NCBI GenBank assembly: GCA_935421135.1
Contig: OW285192.1
Location: forward strand, 19,321,001 to 19,385,000
Length of the DNA stretch: 64,000 nt
Reading direction: 5' to 3'
DNA from: Bugulina stolonifera
Taxonomy: Eukaryota > Bryozoa > Gymnolaemata > Cheilostomatida > Bugulidae
Shown here: piece by piece, positions 12,484-25,159 of the stretch
Layout of the letters: each line of letters begins with the position of its first letter
Numbering within the stretch: the stretch's first letter is position 1
The notes under the pieces: generated by a model
What the model was told of the DNA's origin: nothing
Database searches by the model: none
What the model saw: the letters and a program-made list of their open reading frames with translations, nothing else
Program-made: the position numbers and the translations under genes

Positions 12484-15400
12484 TAGCAGTAGGACATTTA
12501 TTGTTCAACTATCTCTGGACTACAGCTGGCTATACTGGGTAATAGGGCTCTTACTTGTTATACATGTATACAACCAAATTGTACAACCAAAAGCCTATAC
12601 AAACAATGATACCAAATGTAAATGTACACTGCTCGCTACACACAGCTACATGCTCCAATGCTACAGCATTGGGTAAGGAAATATGAGCTTACTAATATCT
12701 ACTGTATACTATTTTGCATATGTAGAAGTTGTCTTCTCTTTGCAAATGGATTGTCATGCGTAGCATCAAAACCTGCTTAGCGTTAGCATTTAAATGCTAT
12801 TAGAGCAGTTGATTGGCTCTGAACACTCCTTGATTCTACATAATATGATATGAATTATATACTATTCTTTTCTGTTGAGCAATTTGTATGTTTTGTTTGT
12901 TGATAATCATTACATAACATACATGTAATTATAATATATTTTGTATGTAAATTTACATTTAATACATGTACATGGCTCAATAATAGATTGCAGTTTGATG
13001 GAAAACACCACAAGCCTCCATGAACATTTTGTTGTTTCTACTGCTGGTGGTTTAGAAGTGTTTCGACTCGATTTTATGTCTAATTTCCTGATAACCTCAT
13101 CATTGGCTATTTGGTGTGAACTGTGAAGCAAGTGTGGAAGTAAATCTACACATTTCCTTATTAAAACATGGTGGTTAATAATTTCTCATCCTGTTAATTC
13201 GATTCCCGCTGTTCTACTCTCTGTTTTGTTCAGAAGAAGATAATCCACAGTTGTCTTATCTTGCGTATTAAGAATACAAGGAGAGGACAACTTCGCCAAA
13301 AGTGCAATTAAATTTATTTAACAGAGTTGCACCCTCTTACTTGAGCGAGAGAGGGTAATTTCTAATGAAATTCGGCATGCTTATTTGGGGCTATCCTCTC
13401 TTGTCTTATAAAGAGATTACAACTCCCGATGCGACACCCTACGCTGTTGTTTAGCAGTTTGACCAATCATCTGAGGTGAAACAAAATCTAAGATGTGTCT
13501 ATTCCATTTGATTACTATTACACCTGTTTCCTTCACGAAAGAAATTTCATATATTTGATATTATAATTACGTGATACCATCTACATGTATGTAAAATCTA
13601 TGTATAAAGTAAAGCACATTTTGGCTCTAAACTATTGTGCTAGTTGGCTAGGTTCAGTGTCCTTACATAGGTATAATTCTAATTAAAAGCCCCGAAGCTA
13701 TTGTCATTGTATTATCCCATACGCCCAAAGATTCGCACAGGATTTAAATTTTCCGCCCAAATATTAAATGTAACTCATAAGCAAAATGTATTCTAGTGAT
13801 GTGCCCAAACCCAATGCCTTACAAAGGGTGATATCCAAATCAGTAAAGAAATTTGGAGTAGGAGGTGGCTTAGTGGGTTAGAGTGCCTGACCTAAAGAGT
13901 GAAGACACTAAATGTTAATGTACAGGGTCCAAATCCCACTGATGTCTACTGACTACTGGGCCTTTGTGCCACAGGTGTAGGTGCACTCCGACCTGTCTGC
14001 AAACTGAGAGTACTACTGGCGATGCAATTGCATCCTTGCCCTTAAGGCACATCTACTATCTCACCGCCAGCCTTTGGGCTAAACACGTGACTAACCTTTG
14101 GGATTCTAATCAACGTTATTCAATGCTTTTATTGTGTGTACGTCTATTGTTGTAGTTTACTCCCTTCAACGCTCAGCTTGAATAAGCAGAGCAAGCCGGG
14201 TAATTAATAGGTTATTGAGGTAGCGAGGGTACAGCTAGACAACAGGTCCCAGTCCCAGTGTTTTGCTAACCAGGCAGATGCTGAGTTATAGTGCAAGCCT
14301 AGCCTAAATGCTGGATGCTAAGGGGAAGACAACCCCACACTCATGACCTAGCTAATATATGGGTCAAAAACCAAAGGGTAGGTGCCAACATTAGTGAGAG
14401 AAAGAGGAGGCTGTGTTTCTAACTAGTCTACTTGTAGGGCGTGGCACCTTGTTCGATTGTGAGATGCATGGGTCGTCTACCAAAGGGTATCTATTATAGA
14501 CATACATCTCCCAGAGCAACATGCAAAGCACTGATTATGCATTGGAGCTATGGAGTTTTTTTAAACATTTCTGGGTTTTCCTTGGATCAACCTGGAACAC
14601 GGGTCCACCATTAGAACCTAAATTATACTGTTAGCAGTAACCAGAACAAGACTTCATATATAGTAAGAAATGTTGCGAAAAGTAACTGAGGAATATAGAA
14701 AATTGGACCTCCTTTTATATAGAAATATGCTCTGCCCAAAGTCCGACGTCGAGTTTTGGCGGGCTTGTACATTAGATAAGCCCTAGCTATAAGAATAGTC
14801 TTCAGTAGGGCAAGAATGTATTATGTCGGAGCATGTCAAAGCAACACTACCACAAATATCAGATTGGTCCTATCGAGCATGTACATCAATAATGCAATGT
14901 AAAGTCGGCATTTACATGTACATGGGAACATATCAACGATATATATTTATATGCACATTCAGTGTAGGCGTTTAAATGTTCGATGTGTTACATAATTATA
15001 CAAATTCCAATCCTACAGCACTACCACAATGCCGTAGTACCCACAGTCCCACAGCACTACCATAATACCATAGTACCCACAATCCCACAGCACTACCATA
15101 ATACCATAGTACCCACAATCCCACAGCGCTACCATAATGCCATAGTACCCACTATCCCACAGCCCTACCACAATGCCATAACTTTGCATACATATTACAT
15201 GTATTATAATATAACTTCTGTTAACTCCACACTGTCAAAAAGACACCTAATATTGCAAGCCAATAAAACAAACTATACCAGTACATTACTTTTTTAATTT
15301 TGCCCTCGTTGTGGTATATGATAGCTCTAGTAAACTTTTCCGCCCCTTGAGAAGTGGATGCTTATGTGATCTGTGTGGTTGTAAACATGCACTCTTGCAG

Positions 15401-15853
15401 TCTGTGAAATGACTTGGTGCTTGTATATACACTAAAAACCATGTGCTGGTATATTCCCTTATCTAATCTACATGTACCTTGTAATGTTATGATAGCGTTG
15501 TTTACATACACATGTATAGCTAATGGTGATAATGTTGATGGTGCACCTTGCTATCACTTGCAGGTAGTGTCACTTGATGACATGAGATGGTGTTCTTCTA
15601 GCCGGGATCATCACTGTGCCTGCATATAGGGCCTACTCCACATCGTATAATTAAAAGGTATGTTATGACAATGATAACTTGAATACTTTGCCTGACTGTA
15701 ATTTGTTACACACAATTGATTTAATACTCCTGGAGGAAAATATTATGCATAGAACTAGATTTTGTTATAAATAATGTTTATTTGTAATTAAACATTTTGT
15801 AATACTCCGTATTTTCCACTGATATATAGCCTTAGCACTGTGATTGAGTCGGT
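12484..15853. other. Gene-poor stretch with SINE and small repeats
   Basis: I see no convincing coding exon between the ankyrin gene and malate synthase. Contents are a hairpin-forming TTGTC.TCT repeat near 13243-13295, a tRNA-derived SINE at about 13861-14115, and a short ~30-bp tandem repeat (CCACAGCACTACCATAATAC) at about 15010-15190. Short open frames here lack splice-consistent continuation. Confidence 0.6.
13861..14115 (+). mobile_element. tRNA-derived SINE (candidate)
   Basis: The 5' part looks like a degenerate tRNA gene with RNA polymerase III boxes: A box TGGCTTAGTGGG at 13866-13877 and B box GGTCCAAATCC at 13926-13936, about 50 bases apart. An unrelated body follows, to roughly 14115. 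The acceptor stem does not pair well enough for a working tRNA. The 3' limit and target duplications are not resolved. Confidence 0.6.
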
Positions 15854-18800
15854 ATGAAGGTGTATGTAGCACCCGCCCCTCAAGGCTACCAGAGGCAGTA
15901 TAATGCTATATTTACTGATGGAGCCAAGAAATTCATTGGAGAAATTTATACAACCTTTCACTTTCAAATTGAAGAGGTAATGCAAGATGGATGCACCTTA
16001 ACTATTGTATCATTGTGTTATTTATATGGTATAACTTTCACCTATAGGAATGATATTATGTTACTAATAGAGGATGTAGTAGAAAGAGTATCATAGACTC
16101 AACTGTACCACTCTTGTTGCAAGTCTATAATATATACTATACGTGTACGTATGACTGTGTACGCATGACTGTGTACATATGACTGTGTACGTATGACTGT
16201 GTACATATGACTGTGTACATACGACTGTGTACATACGACGGTGTACATACGACTGTGTACATACGACGGTGTACATATGACTGTGTACGTATGACTGTGT
16301 ACGTACGACTGTGTACGTATGACTGTGTACGTACGACTGTGTACGTATGACTGTGTACGTATGACTGTGTACGTACGACTGTGTACATACGACGGTGTAC
16401 ATACGACGGTGTACATACGACTGTGTACATATGACTGTGTACGTATGACTGTGTACATATGACTGTGTACGTATGACTGTGTACGTATGACTGTGTACAT
16501 ATGACTGTGTACATATGACTGTGTATGTATGACTGTGTACGTATGACTGTGTACATATGACTGTGTACATATGACTGTGTACATATGACTGTGTACGTAT
16601 GACTGTGTACGTATAACTGTGTACGTATGACTGTGTACATATGACTGTGTACGTATGACTGTGTATGTATGACTGTGTACGTATAACTGTGTACATATGA
16701 CTGTGTACGTACGACTGTGTATGTATAACTGTGTACATATGACTGTGTACATATGACTGTGTACGTACGACTGTGTACGTACGACTGTGTACGTACGACT
16801 GTGTACGTATAACTGTGTACGTATGACTGTGTACATATGACTGTGTACGTATGACTGTGCATGTATGACTGTGTACATATGACTGTGTATGTATAACTGT
16901 GTACATATGACTGTGTATGTACAACTGTGTACATATGACTGTGTACATATGACTGTGTATGTATAACTGTGTACATATGACTGTGTACATATGACTGTGT
17001 ACGTATGACTGTGTACGTATGACTGTGTACGTACGACTGTGTACGTCCGACTGTGTACGTATGACTGTGTACGTATAACTGTGTATGTACAGCTGTGTAC
17101 GTATGACTGTGTACGTATGACTGTGTATGTATGACTGTGTACGTATGACTGTGTACGTATGACTGTGTACGTATGACTGTGCACGTGTGACATGCTCCTA
17201 CATGAACATGATATAAGGATGAACGTATTTATAACACCTTAGTTGCCGCAGATAATAATAATCTTCACAGTTCTAATCTGTCGGCTGTATAAGAAACATG
17301 AACTCAACAGGTTTGCAAATGAAATATAGAGAATAAAATAGACATGAATACGTAGAGAGTAAAATAGATATGAATAGGTTTATAGTAACCGTTAGACTGC
17401 ATACAGTAGTATCATATCATATCATCATTACACAGTTTATACATACATTTCCATTCTCATGCACATTCAATGTAACAGTTCTAGCTTATTCTCTAGTTAT
17501 ACAGGAGAAGGGTGCAACGCAGGGTTGCTTTAGACACCCACAATGCTTTACCTGACTTTCTAGAAGAGACTAAGGCTATTAGAGAGGATACCTGTTGGAA
17601 GGTTGACCCTCTCCCCTCTAGACTTAGATGTAGGAAGATCGACTGTGGTGATGTTTCGCCTAGCAACCGATCTCACTTGAAGAGAGCTCTCAACTCACAA
17701 GCCAATGGCATTCAGGTATGAGTATAATTGTAGCCTGAAAGCGTGCTGGCGTGTGATTGGCCAGTTGCATATAGTCAGCAACTGAATTCAATCATACACC
17801 AAAACACTAGGCCTGCCACTCTCGTGTCATCTCTCTCGTGTGATTTCTCTCACCAACTTGTATGTCCAACATAGTCAGCATAAATATAGTGTTATGGTGT
17901 GGTCGTGTCTTGTATGAGCATGACGTCACCAGAACACCAGTTTCATGGTGACTATCACCTTCACTGGATAGATGATGATGATATACCAGTTCCGTTCCAC
18001 ATGTATTTGCTCACCGCTGCGTACTCGTTACTATAGCAACTGCCACACACATAGAGCACCTGATATAAGGTGGATCTATCTCTAGAATAGCTACCATGTG
18101 AATGTGCAGGTACTTGCAAGTGCTCTCTCTTATATACATCTCAGCAGACAGTGTCAACTTCTCCCAGCTCGGTGACACACTGTAAGCTGCTATTACTTCA
18201 CACTAATTACTACAACACCGCCATGCCTCACTCTCACCATCAGTGATGTCATATTGTATTTAGGGGCCATTATAACCTGCCCCACACCAATAGGCAATAG
18301 AATGTTAAGTTCACAGACTATATCGACTGTATACTTGCATACTAAAGGGTAGACATTGGCAGCATACTTCTGCTATTGGTTTAATTATCACTTCCCTTGT
18401 CTCACAGCTTTAATTACAAGTTATAATGTTTACTAATGTCTGTCTACGTCGTGTGTTGTGTGACAGTGCAGTAGGTATAATTACATCGCTATATTCATAC
18501 AGTAATATGCACATACACATCATTTTATCCATGTATTTTTATTAAATTGGTTATTTTATGTAATAAGTGTAAGATGAATGGTGAAACTGATATATTATAC
18601 ATGTATGTGTTATATATATACTGTGTATTGTGTAGATGTATGGGTTATATATACTGTGTATATGTATATGTATGTGTTACATTATATACTGTATATATGT
18701 GTGTTATTATAAACTGTATATGTATGTGCATATGTTATTATATACTGTATATATGTGTGTTACATATACCCGTACTGTATATATGTGTGTTATACATGTA

Positions 18801-20634
18801 TATAGGCCTACTGTATGCGTGTTATACATGTATATACTGTATATATGTGTGTTATAGGCCTATATACTGTATGTGTGTTATACATATACATGTATGTACA
18901 GTATATATATGTGTTATACATATAAATTATATGTGTGTTGTACATGTATGTACAGTATATACATGTATGTGTGTTATTGACTGCTCAAAAACAAATTTAT
19001 TCCAAGTCATAGGCGCTGTACTCCAAGCCCTATACTTGGGTTCGCTCCTGCATTCTCCTATTAGACCTACATGTATATACTTGTGTGTTTGTAGGTGGAC
19101 TTTGATGATGGACACTGCCCTTCCTGGACCAATCAAATCACTGGTCACTGGAACATCATGGAGTTTGTGTCTGGCAACATGCCAGGTAACATATTATGTT
19201 TGCTCATACTTCACTACTACTCACTGCGATACTTCTATATGTACAATATGTGTATAGGTGTATATGTATATGTGTATGTATATGTATATGTGTATGTACA
19301 TGTATATGTGTATGTACATGTATATGTGTAATATGTGTATGTGTAATATGTGTATGTGTAATATGTGTATGTATATGTATATGTACGACGGGCGATCAAT
19401 AAGTAGGGAGACTTTTTTGGTAGAGATACCTGAATGCATTTACATACTTAAATTTTTCTGTCACCTTCAAACTACTCTCCTTGGCAGTCTATACACTGAT
19501 TCCAGCATTCTTGCCATGTTTCCAAATACCTCAAAGACTCTGTCTTTACAACCTCCTTTGGCGATTTTGTTGCATTTTACTTTATCTCATTCGCATCATC
19601 AAAATTTTGACCTCTCAAGGTCATTTTGACCCAAGGCAGCATTTAGAAGTCACACGGTGCAAGGAATAAAGAATAAAGTGGATGTAGAAATACAGTGACA
19701 CTGTGCTTGACCAAGAATGACCTAACTACCAATGCATTATGAGCTGGCTCGTTGACGTGGTGGAGATGTCAATTGTTAGTTGCCCACTTTTCTGACCTTT
19801 TGTGACTATAATACATTATGTAAGCTCTCCATAACTTCCAAATAGAATTTTATATTATAGTTTGCCCTTTAGGTGAAAATTCCTACCTATATATTTTCTC
19901 TGGGTTGATTGATTGTTGAACAAGTTTGACATTATTGTCCGTTTTACAAGTCACAGGGCGACCTGACCTTGCCTAATATTTTTCTAAAAGTCGCAGTCCT
20001 TAAAATATGTCATACCACTTGAACGTAGCAGATCTTGATAGAGCAATATCTCCACAAACAGTTTGTACCATTTCATAGTATTCCGTTGGTTTTTTCCAAG
20101 TTTAAACCAAAATTGTATCTGCTGCTCAACTTCCTCGTGATTTGCCATCTCACAAAATGAGACGGTCGCACTAGATAGCCCTTCACATAATTCTAATTAT
20201 CTGATGTTAGGATGATGCAATTGCAGTGAAATTCTGCACATAGCATCACAAGATGCTGCCAAACAACGTATTCCAATAAAAAATGCACATGGTGATTCTA
20301 GATGTCTGTACTAAAAAAGTCTCCCTACTTATTGATCGCCCCTCGTATATGTATATGTGTAATATGTGTATACGTGTATATGTGTATGTGTATATGTATA
20401 GGTGTGTATATGTGTATATATGTATATGTGTAATATGTGTATACGTGTATATATGTATATGTGTGATATGTGTATACGTGTATAGGTGTATATGTGTATA
20501 CGTGTATAGGTGTATATGTGTATACGTGTATAGGTGTATATGTGTATATATGTATATGTGTAATATGTGTATACGTGTATAGGTGTATATGTGTATTATA
20601 GGTGTATAGGTGTGTATGTATATTGTATATGTAG

Positions 20635-20668
<34 letters not shown>

Positions 20669-23600
20669 GTATGTACCTGTATATGTGTATGTATATGTAT
20701 ATGTATAATATGACAATAATACTCTGCAATCTTACATACAGTTATTTCTAACTGCAGAACAACCACCTGAGTCAATATAGTAACCCACCTGCTGTAAATG
20801 AAACTATGCTAACTTTTATGCAGGTGTTCCTAGTGTAGATCAAGCACCTGTTCTAATGCTCCGTCCTAGAGCATGGAATATGGTGGAACAGTATGTAATG
20901 GTGAATGGTGAACAAGTACCAGGAGCTATTGTAGACTATGCTATATTGATATATCACACCTGCATAGATCTACACAGATGTGGTTCTGGGCCTTACTTCT
21001 ACCTTTCTAAGGTAACCAGTAAACACACATGGTTGTAGTATTATCGTCCTGTATATGGTAATAGGTAGTAAGTAGTAGGCAGTAAGTAGGGTGCTATGTC
21101 TGATGTCACATAAAATGTGTTTAGAAGTTGCCTTCTCCCCTCTTTGCAGTGGTGTACAAAGAATAAGATTGTATTTTACAAGGCAGGTTATAGTAATGTA
21201 TGTGCACACACCTATATAATGTAAGTATGATGTGCTGTGTATATGGGTACGAAATGACACATTATATGTGTACAGTGTACATACATAGGCATACCCTTCC
21301 ATTGGCCTATCAAATGGTGAACCATACTCTACACTATGTACATTATGTTTACAGCTGGAAGGGTATCTGGAGGCCAGGCTATGGAGGGAAATTTTTGTAT
21401 GGACAGAGAGAAAAGTACGTATAAGGCTATGAGGTACATGAGATACTTAGGCTATGTGTACATGAGATACTTAGGCTATCTGTGCATGAGATACTTAGGC
21501 TATGAGGTACTTAGATAAATACTGTAGACTGTACATGTATACTTTCATTCCTGTAATCTGTACATGCAGGTAGGAATACCTCTTGGCTCCATCAAAGCCT
21601 GTGTACTAATAGAGAACATTCTAGCAGCTTTTGAAATGGAGGAGATATTGTATGAACTAAGGCTACATAGCCTTGGGCTTAACTGTGGTATATGGGACTA
21701 CTGTGCTTCCATAATCAACAAATTCGGTGAGATGCCAGGCAGAAATTCCATATATATCAACACACAGTACTACACACAGCTCTGTTCACACACAGTACTA
21801 TACTAACTTGTCTTAAGCTCTGTTCACACACAGTACTATGCTAACTTGTCTTAAGCTCTGTTCACACACAGTACTATGCTAACTTGTCTTAAGCTCTGTT
21901 CACACACAGTACTACTAATACTAACTAGTCTTAAGCTCTGTTCACACACAATACTATACTAACTTGTCTTAAGCCCTGTTCACACATAGTACTATACTAA
22001 CTTGTCTTAAGCTCTGTTCACACATGGTATTATACTAACTAGTCTTAAGCTCTGTTCACACACAGTACTATTAATACTAACTAGTCTTAAGCCCTGTTCA
22101 CACATAGTACTATACTAACTAGTCTTAGGCTCTGTTCATACACAGTACTATACTAACTAGTCTAAAGCTCTGTTCACACATGAGTGGAATGATTTAGGTA
22201 CGAGACAAGACTTCCGTCTGCCTGACAGGAGTAAGTATGTCAACATGAGCAAGCACTTCCTTAACAGCTATTGTAAACTCGTTATTCACGTTTGTCACAA
22301 GAGAGCAACTCTGGCTACTGGAGGTATGAATGCGAAGGTGTTACCGCGTGGGAATTCCCAGGAGAGGGAGGAAGTAACACAACAAGTTTGTATGTAAGTC
22401 ACCATGCCGCTAGGTCTCTTTCTATATGGGCTACATCACAATAAACATTCACTTTAATGTGTTGGAGAGATTGCTGTAAGAGGAACATCATATAATGTTA
22501 GCATTAGTAGACAGCCGATAACAAGACATCTCTCATCAATGCCTACTGTGTGTAGTGTCGACCTTACTTCCGTAGGTCGAAGAGATTAGAGGTCCAGTTA
22601 GGAGTTGATGGTTTCCTTCTGTATGACATGGATCTCTTTCCTGCTGCTAGACGTATGATTGATGATGTCATACCCGGTGACAACCAGATGCATAAGCGTG
22701 AATGTCCGCTCCCTCTAGTGGCTGCCGATCTTCTAACGCTACCCGAGGTTAGTGTACATTTGACATCATATTAAGAGAAGCTATGCATGCTCATGAGTAG
22801 CCTTCCTCTCTAGCCTCTGGTCCACTTTTACTGCTTCACAAGCAGATCTACTATTTTTACAGGGTTCGGTGACTAGAAGTGGACTAACCAATAACGTAGC
22901 AGTCGGGGTTCTCTTTATCTACTCATGGCTGCAAGGTGCGTAACAACACTGTGTGTGTTTATTCATAAAATGTTTCTGCATATTCACAGTTACTCCGTCT
23001 ACATGCGTATTGTACATACATGTATATCTCAAATATAGAGTACAGGTAAAGATGTGTTCATACACATACATATATACCTACAGGTAAAGGTGTGTTCACA
23101 CACATACATATATACCTACAGGTAAAGGTGTGTTCATACACATACATATATACCTACAGGTAACGATGTGTTCATACACATACATATATACCTACAGGTA
23201 AAGGTGTGTTCATATACAATGGAGCTGTCGAAGACTCTGCTACAGCTGAGATTTCACGCTCACAAGTGTGGCAGTGGTTGAGACACAGGGAGACGCTAGA
23301 AGAAGATGGGGTGGTTATTGATATACCACTCGTATCTTCTATCACAGCCAATATTGTTAAGGAACTTAGTCTAAAGAATGCTGTCTCTAACACAGGGAAG
23401 GATGCGTTGTCCACAGCAGCGCAGGTAACTAATATAGTCTGAGCATATGATAGACACAAATATACCTCATGTAAATAGATGTGTGCACATTTACTGTATC
23501 TCTGTGCAGCTAGCTAACATAGTCTGAGTTTACAATGGTCAAGGTACATATATGTATGATAGTACGATCTATCATTGTAGATATTCATGGAAGTGGTAAC

Positions 23601-23697
23601 CAAAAGGCAGTTTCCAGAATTCATCACAACCTACTTGAATGAAAGTCATATATGGATATCCAATCAGCAGCTACCTTACACAGCTTCTAAACTTTGA
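15854..23697 (+). CDS. MLS: Malate synthase (peroxisomal), eleven exons, 540 aa
   Basis: It condenses glyoxylate with acetyl-CoA to malate, the second step of the glyoxylate shunt. Exons are 15854-15976, 17497-17715, 19095-19185, 20824-21011, 21355-21414, 21570-21726, 22198-22393, 22576-22747, 22863-22935, 23198-23424 and 23581-23697. They sum to 1623 nt, and every phase closes. The whole family is visible: [33 protein letters not shown] (Arg158/Arg160), [24 protein letters not shown] (metal ligand candidate Glu242), GLNCGIWDY (Asp270), [12 protein letters not shown], and [16 protein letters not shown] (candidate catalytic base Asp439). The Glu242-Asp270 spacing matches the family. The usual Arg before WDY is Ile268. 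The C terminus is SKL, a type 1 peroxisomal targeting signal. Length is normal for the A-type enzyme. Introns of its own argue against bacterial contamination. Confidence 0.96.
16138..17190. repeat. 1.05-kb 14-bp minisatellite in malate synthase intron 1
   Basis: About 75 copies of TGTGTACGTATGAC, varying at CG/CA and TA/TG steps, fill the array. All three minus frames stay open for hundreds of codons because the unit lacks stops; these are not genes. Confidence 0.95.
18590..18975. repeat. TATATGTGTGTTA-type microsatellite
   Basis: A degenerate TATATGTGTGTTATACATGT tract lies in malate synthase intron 2. Confidence 0.85.
19250..19383. repeat. TATGTG microsatellite left of the mariner
   Basis: GTATATGTGTATGTATATG-type repeats abut the left end of the mariner element. 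The tract continues on its right side, consistent with insertion into a pre-existing TA-rich repeat. Confidence 0.85.
19386..20345 (-). mobile_element. Degenerate mariner transposon (960 bp)
   Basis: Terminal inverted repeats of 33 bp (CGASGGGCGATCAATAAGTA...) differ by one base and are flanked by TA at 19384-19385 and 20346-20347. Read on the minus strand, the N-terminal transposase region is recognisable from about 20148 ([10 protein letters not shown], then [14 protein letters not shown], then ARSGRP). The C-terminal end is [14 protein letters not shown] followed by a stop codon and FEGD. Several stops and an internal deletion (full mariners are about 1.3 kb) make it inactive. It lies in malate synthase intron 3. 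Confidence 0.9.
20348..20706. repeat. TATGTG/TATACGTG microsatellite right of the mariner
   Basis: This is the continuation of the flanking microsatellite after the transposon, with GTGTATACGTGTATAGGTGT units. Open frames on both strands are artefacts. Confidence 0.9.
21765..22180. repeat. 38-bp minisatellite in malate synthase intron 6
   Basis: About eleven copies of CACACACAGTACTATACTAA plus CTTGTCTTAAGCTCTGTT. The unit contains CTAACT, a branch-point-like sequence, upstream of exon 7. Confidence 0.9.
23046..23197. repeat. 38-bp repeat copying the exon 10 acceptor and exon start
   Basis: Four units of GTAAAGGTGTGTTCATACAC plus ATACATATATACCTACAG precede exon 10, which itself starts ACCTACAG|GTAAAGGTGTGTTCATA. 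Each unit thus duplicates the 3' splice site and about 17 exonic bases. Confidence 0.93.
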
Positions 23698-25159
23698 GTA
23701 TCCAATCAGCAGTTGCCTCACACAGCTTACAAACTTTGAGTATCCAACCAACAGATATGTCACTCTTAATGGACCTCCATATTGTACTTTCTTATCCAAT
23801 CAGCATTTGGTTTTGCATATTATAACTTCCTGTAGTTTGGGTTATTCGAGATTGTAGGAAAGTACAAAATGCATTATCATTATTACCTCAGATACGTTAT
23901 ACACTGGTGATGATACTCGAGAGGAAGGTAGTCTCTTACCATTCAACATTGTTATTGACATTGACTACTTCTACAGCATACTGAAATGACTTGACTGTAC
24001 TTTGAGATGACTTGATTGTACAGTAAGTTAACTCTAATGTACTATCACCACTCAGTTAGTTCTCACCAATATACTTATACTTGGCAGTAGTTGGGTACTG
24101 TCGTTAGCTAACATAGAAAAGTGAAAACTGGAGCTTATTGAGTAAACACTATAGTTGTTATATCATTTACCAGTGTGCTATTTTATTAATATGTATGTGT
24201 TATTTGTAAATTCTCAGTGCTCTCAGTGAGTAGAAAATAATACAGTGTGTTGAGTTTAGCGGTGAGTAGTTAGTTGCCCTCGACTGGACCCTTATTTCTG
24301 GACAACATAATAATGCAAAAATTTCAACAAATATGTTAATTTCATGGAGGTGATGCTCAAATCAAAATGCCACTGGTATAACTATCAATTGTAGTGTGCA
24401 TGACGCCAAGTAATACACTGTAGTAGTACAAATGTAGGTGATGACTGCTCCACAGAACAGATAGTAGGACATTGCATCAAGGGAGGAGTTGTCCTTCCTT
24501 TGCTTATTCTGTTGGGAGTTGTTTTCTACTTATTAGCTTTGATTGCGTTTATTGCGGCTTCGAATTGTACTAGCTTCCGGCGCCCCATTCCGCGCTTTTC
24601 GAATATAGTAAGTTTCAGTGGTACAGTTTCACTCGTACGTGTAGCTGCAACACGGTAGTTGTAGAATACTCTACTCTGGTAACTATTAGTTGCACATATG
24701 TGCAAGTAATTATTATTTTAATGTTATATAAGATCCAATCGACTTCATCATTTGTTTAGTTAAGTTAGTAATTACTACCAGTTTTTTAGGAAATTCTGTC
24801 TTCCGTACAGTGAGAGATGTACGCGCTGGGAATCGGAATGAGATGTGAACATTTACATTAGATTAGTAATTCTAATTCTGTTATTTCTTACATATTCGGA
24901 GGTTCTTTAACGGAAATTGAGGAAATTAAGTAATCCTTGCTATAGGCTATACTGAGCAAAGGGCTTTGAAGACATAATGACTATGACAAATGATTATCAT
25001 ATGATACAAATAAATAACATTAAAATACTATACTTGTTTAATTTTAATTTACGATAATCATTATAATGATTAGATATGATAATTTTATTTAAACTTATAA
25101 GTAATATTATATTGCAAATTTAATTTAATATTGTTATGTATGATCTGTTTGTGAGAAAT
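23698..25159. other. Intergenic stretch after malate synthase
   Basis: No gene is supported. The exon-end sequence CAGCTTCTAAACTTTGAGTA and its flank is partly repeated just downstream (23690-23760). A GC-richer patch near 24540-24600 (CTTCCGGCGCCCC) is the only promoter-like composition; nothing downstream of it reads as a gene. Confidence 0.55.

Noticed and set aside
12910..13131. Overlapping 60-73-codon frames on both strands
   Set aside because: No splice-consistent partner, no recognisable motif, and AT-rich context.
16091..17193. Long minus-strand open frames of 279-364 codons
   Set aside because: They are translations of the 14-bp minisatellite in several frames at once; repetitive [16 protein letters not shown] product with no splice logic.
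20246..20729. Minus-strand frames of 134-156 codons rich in TYTYIY
   Set aside because: Microsatellite translation beside the mariner element.
15854..23697. Bacterial symbiont origin of malate synthase by contamination
   Set aside because: It has ten GT-AG introns and lies on the same contig as animal genes.
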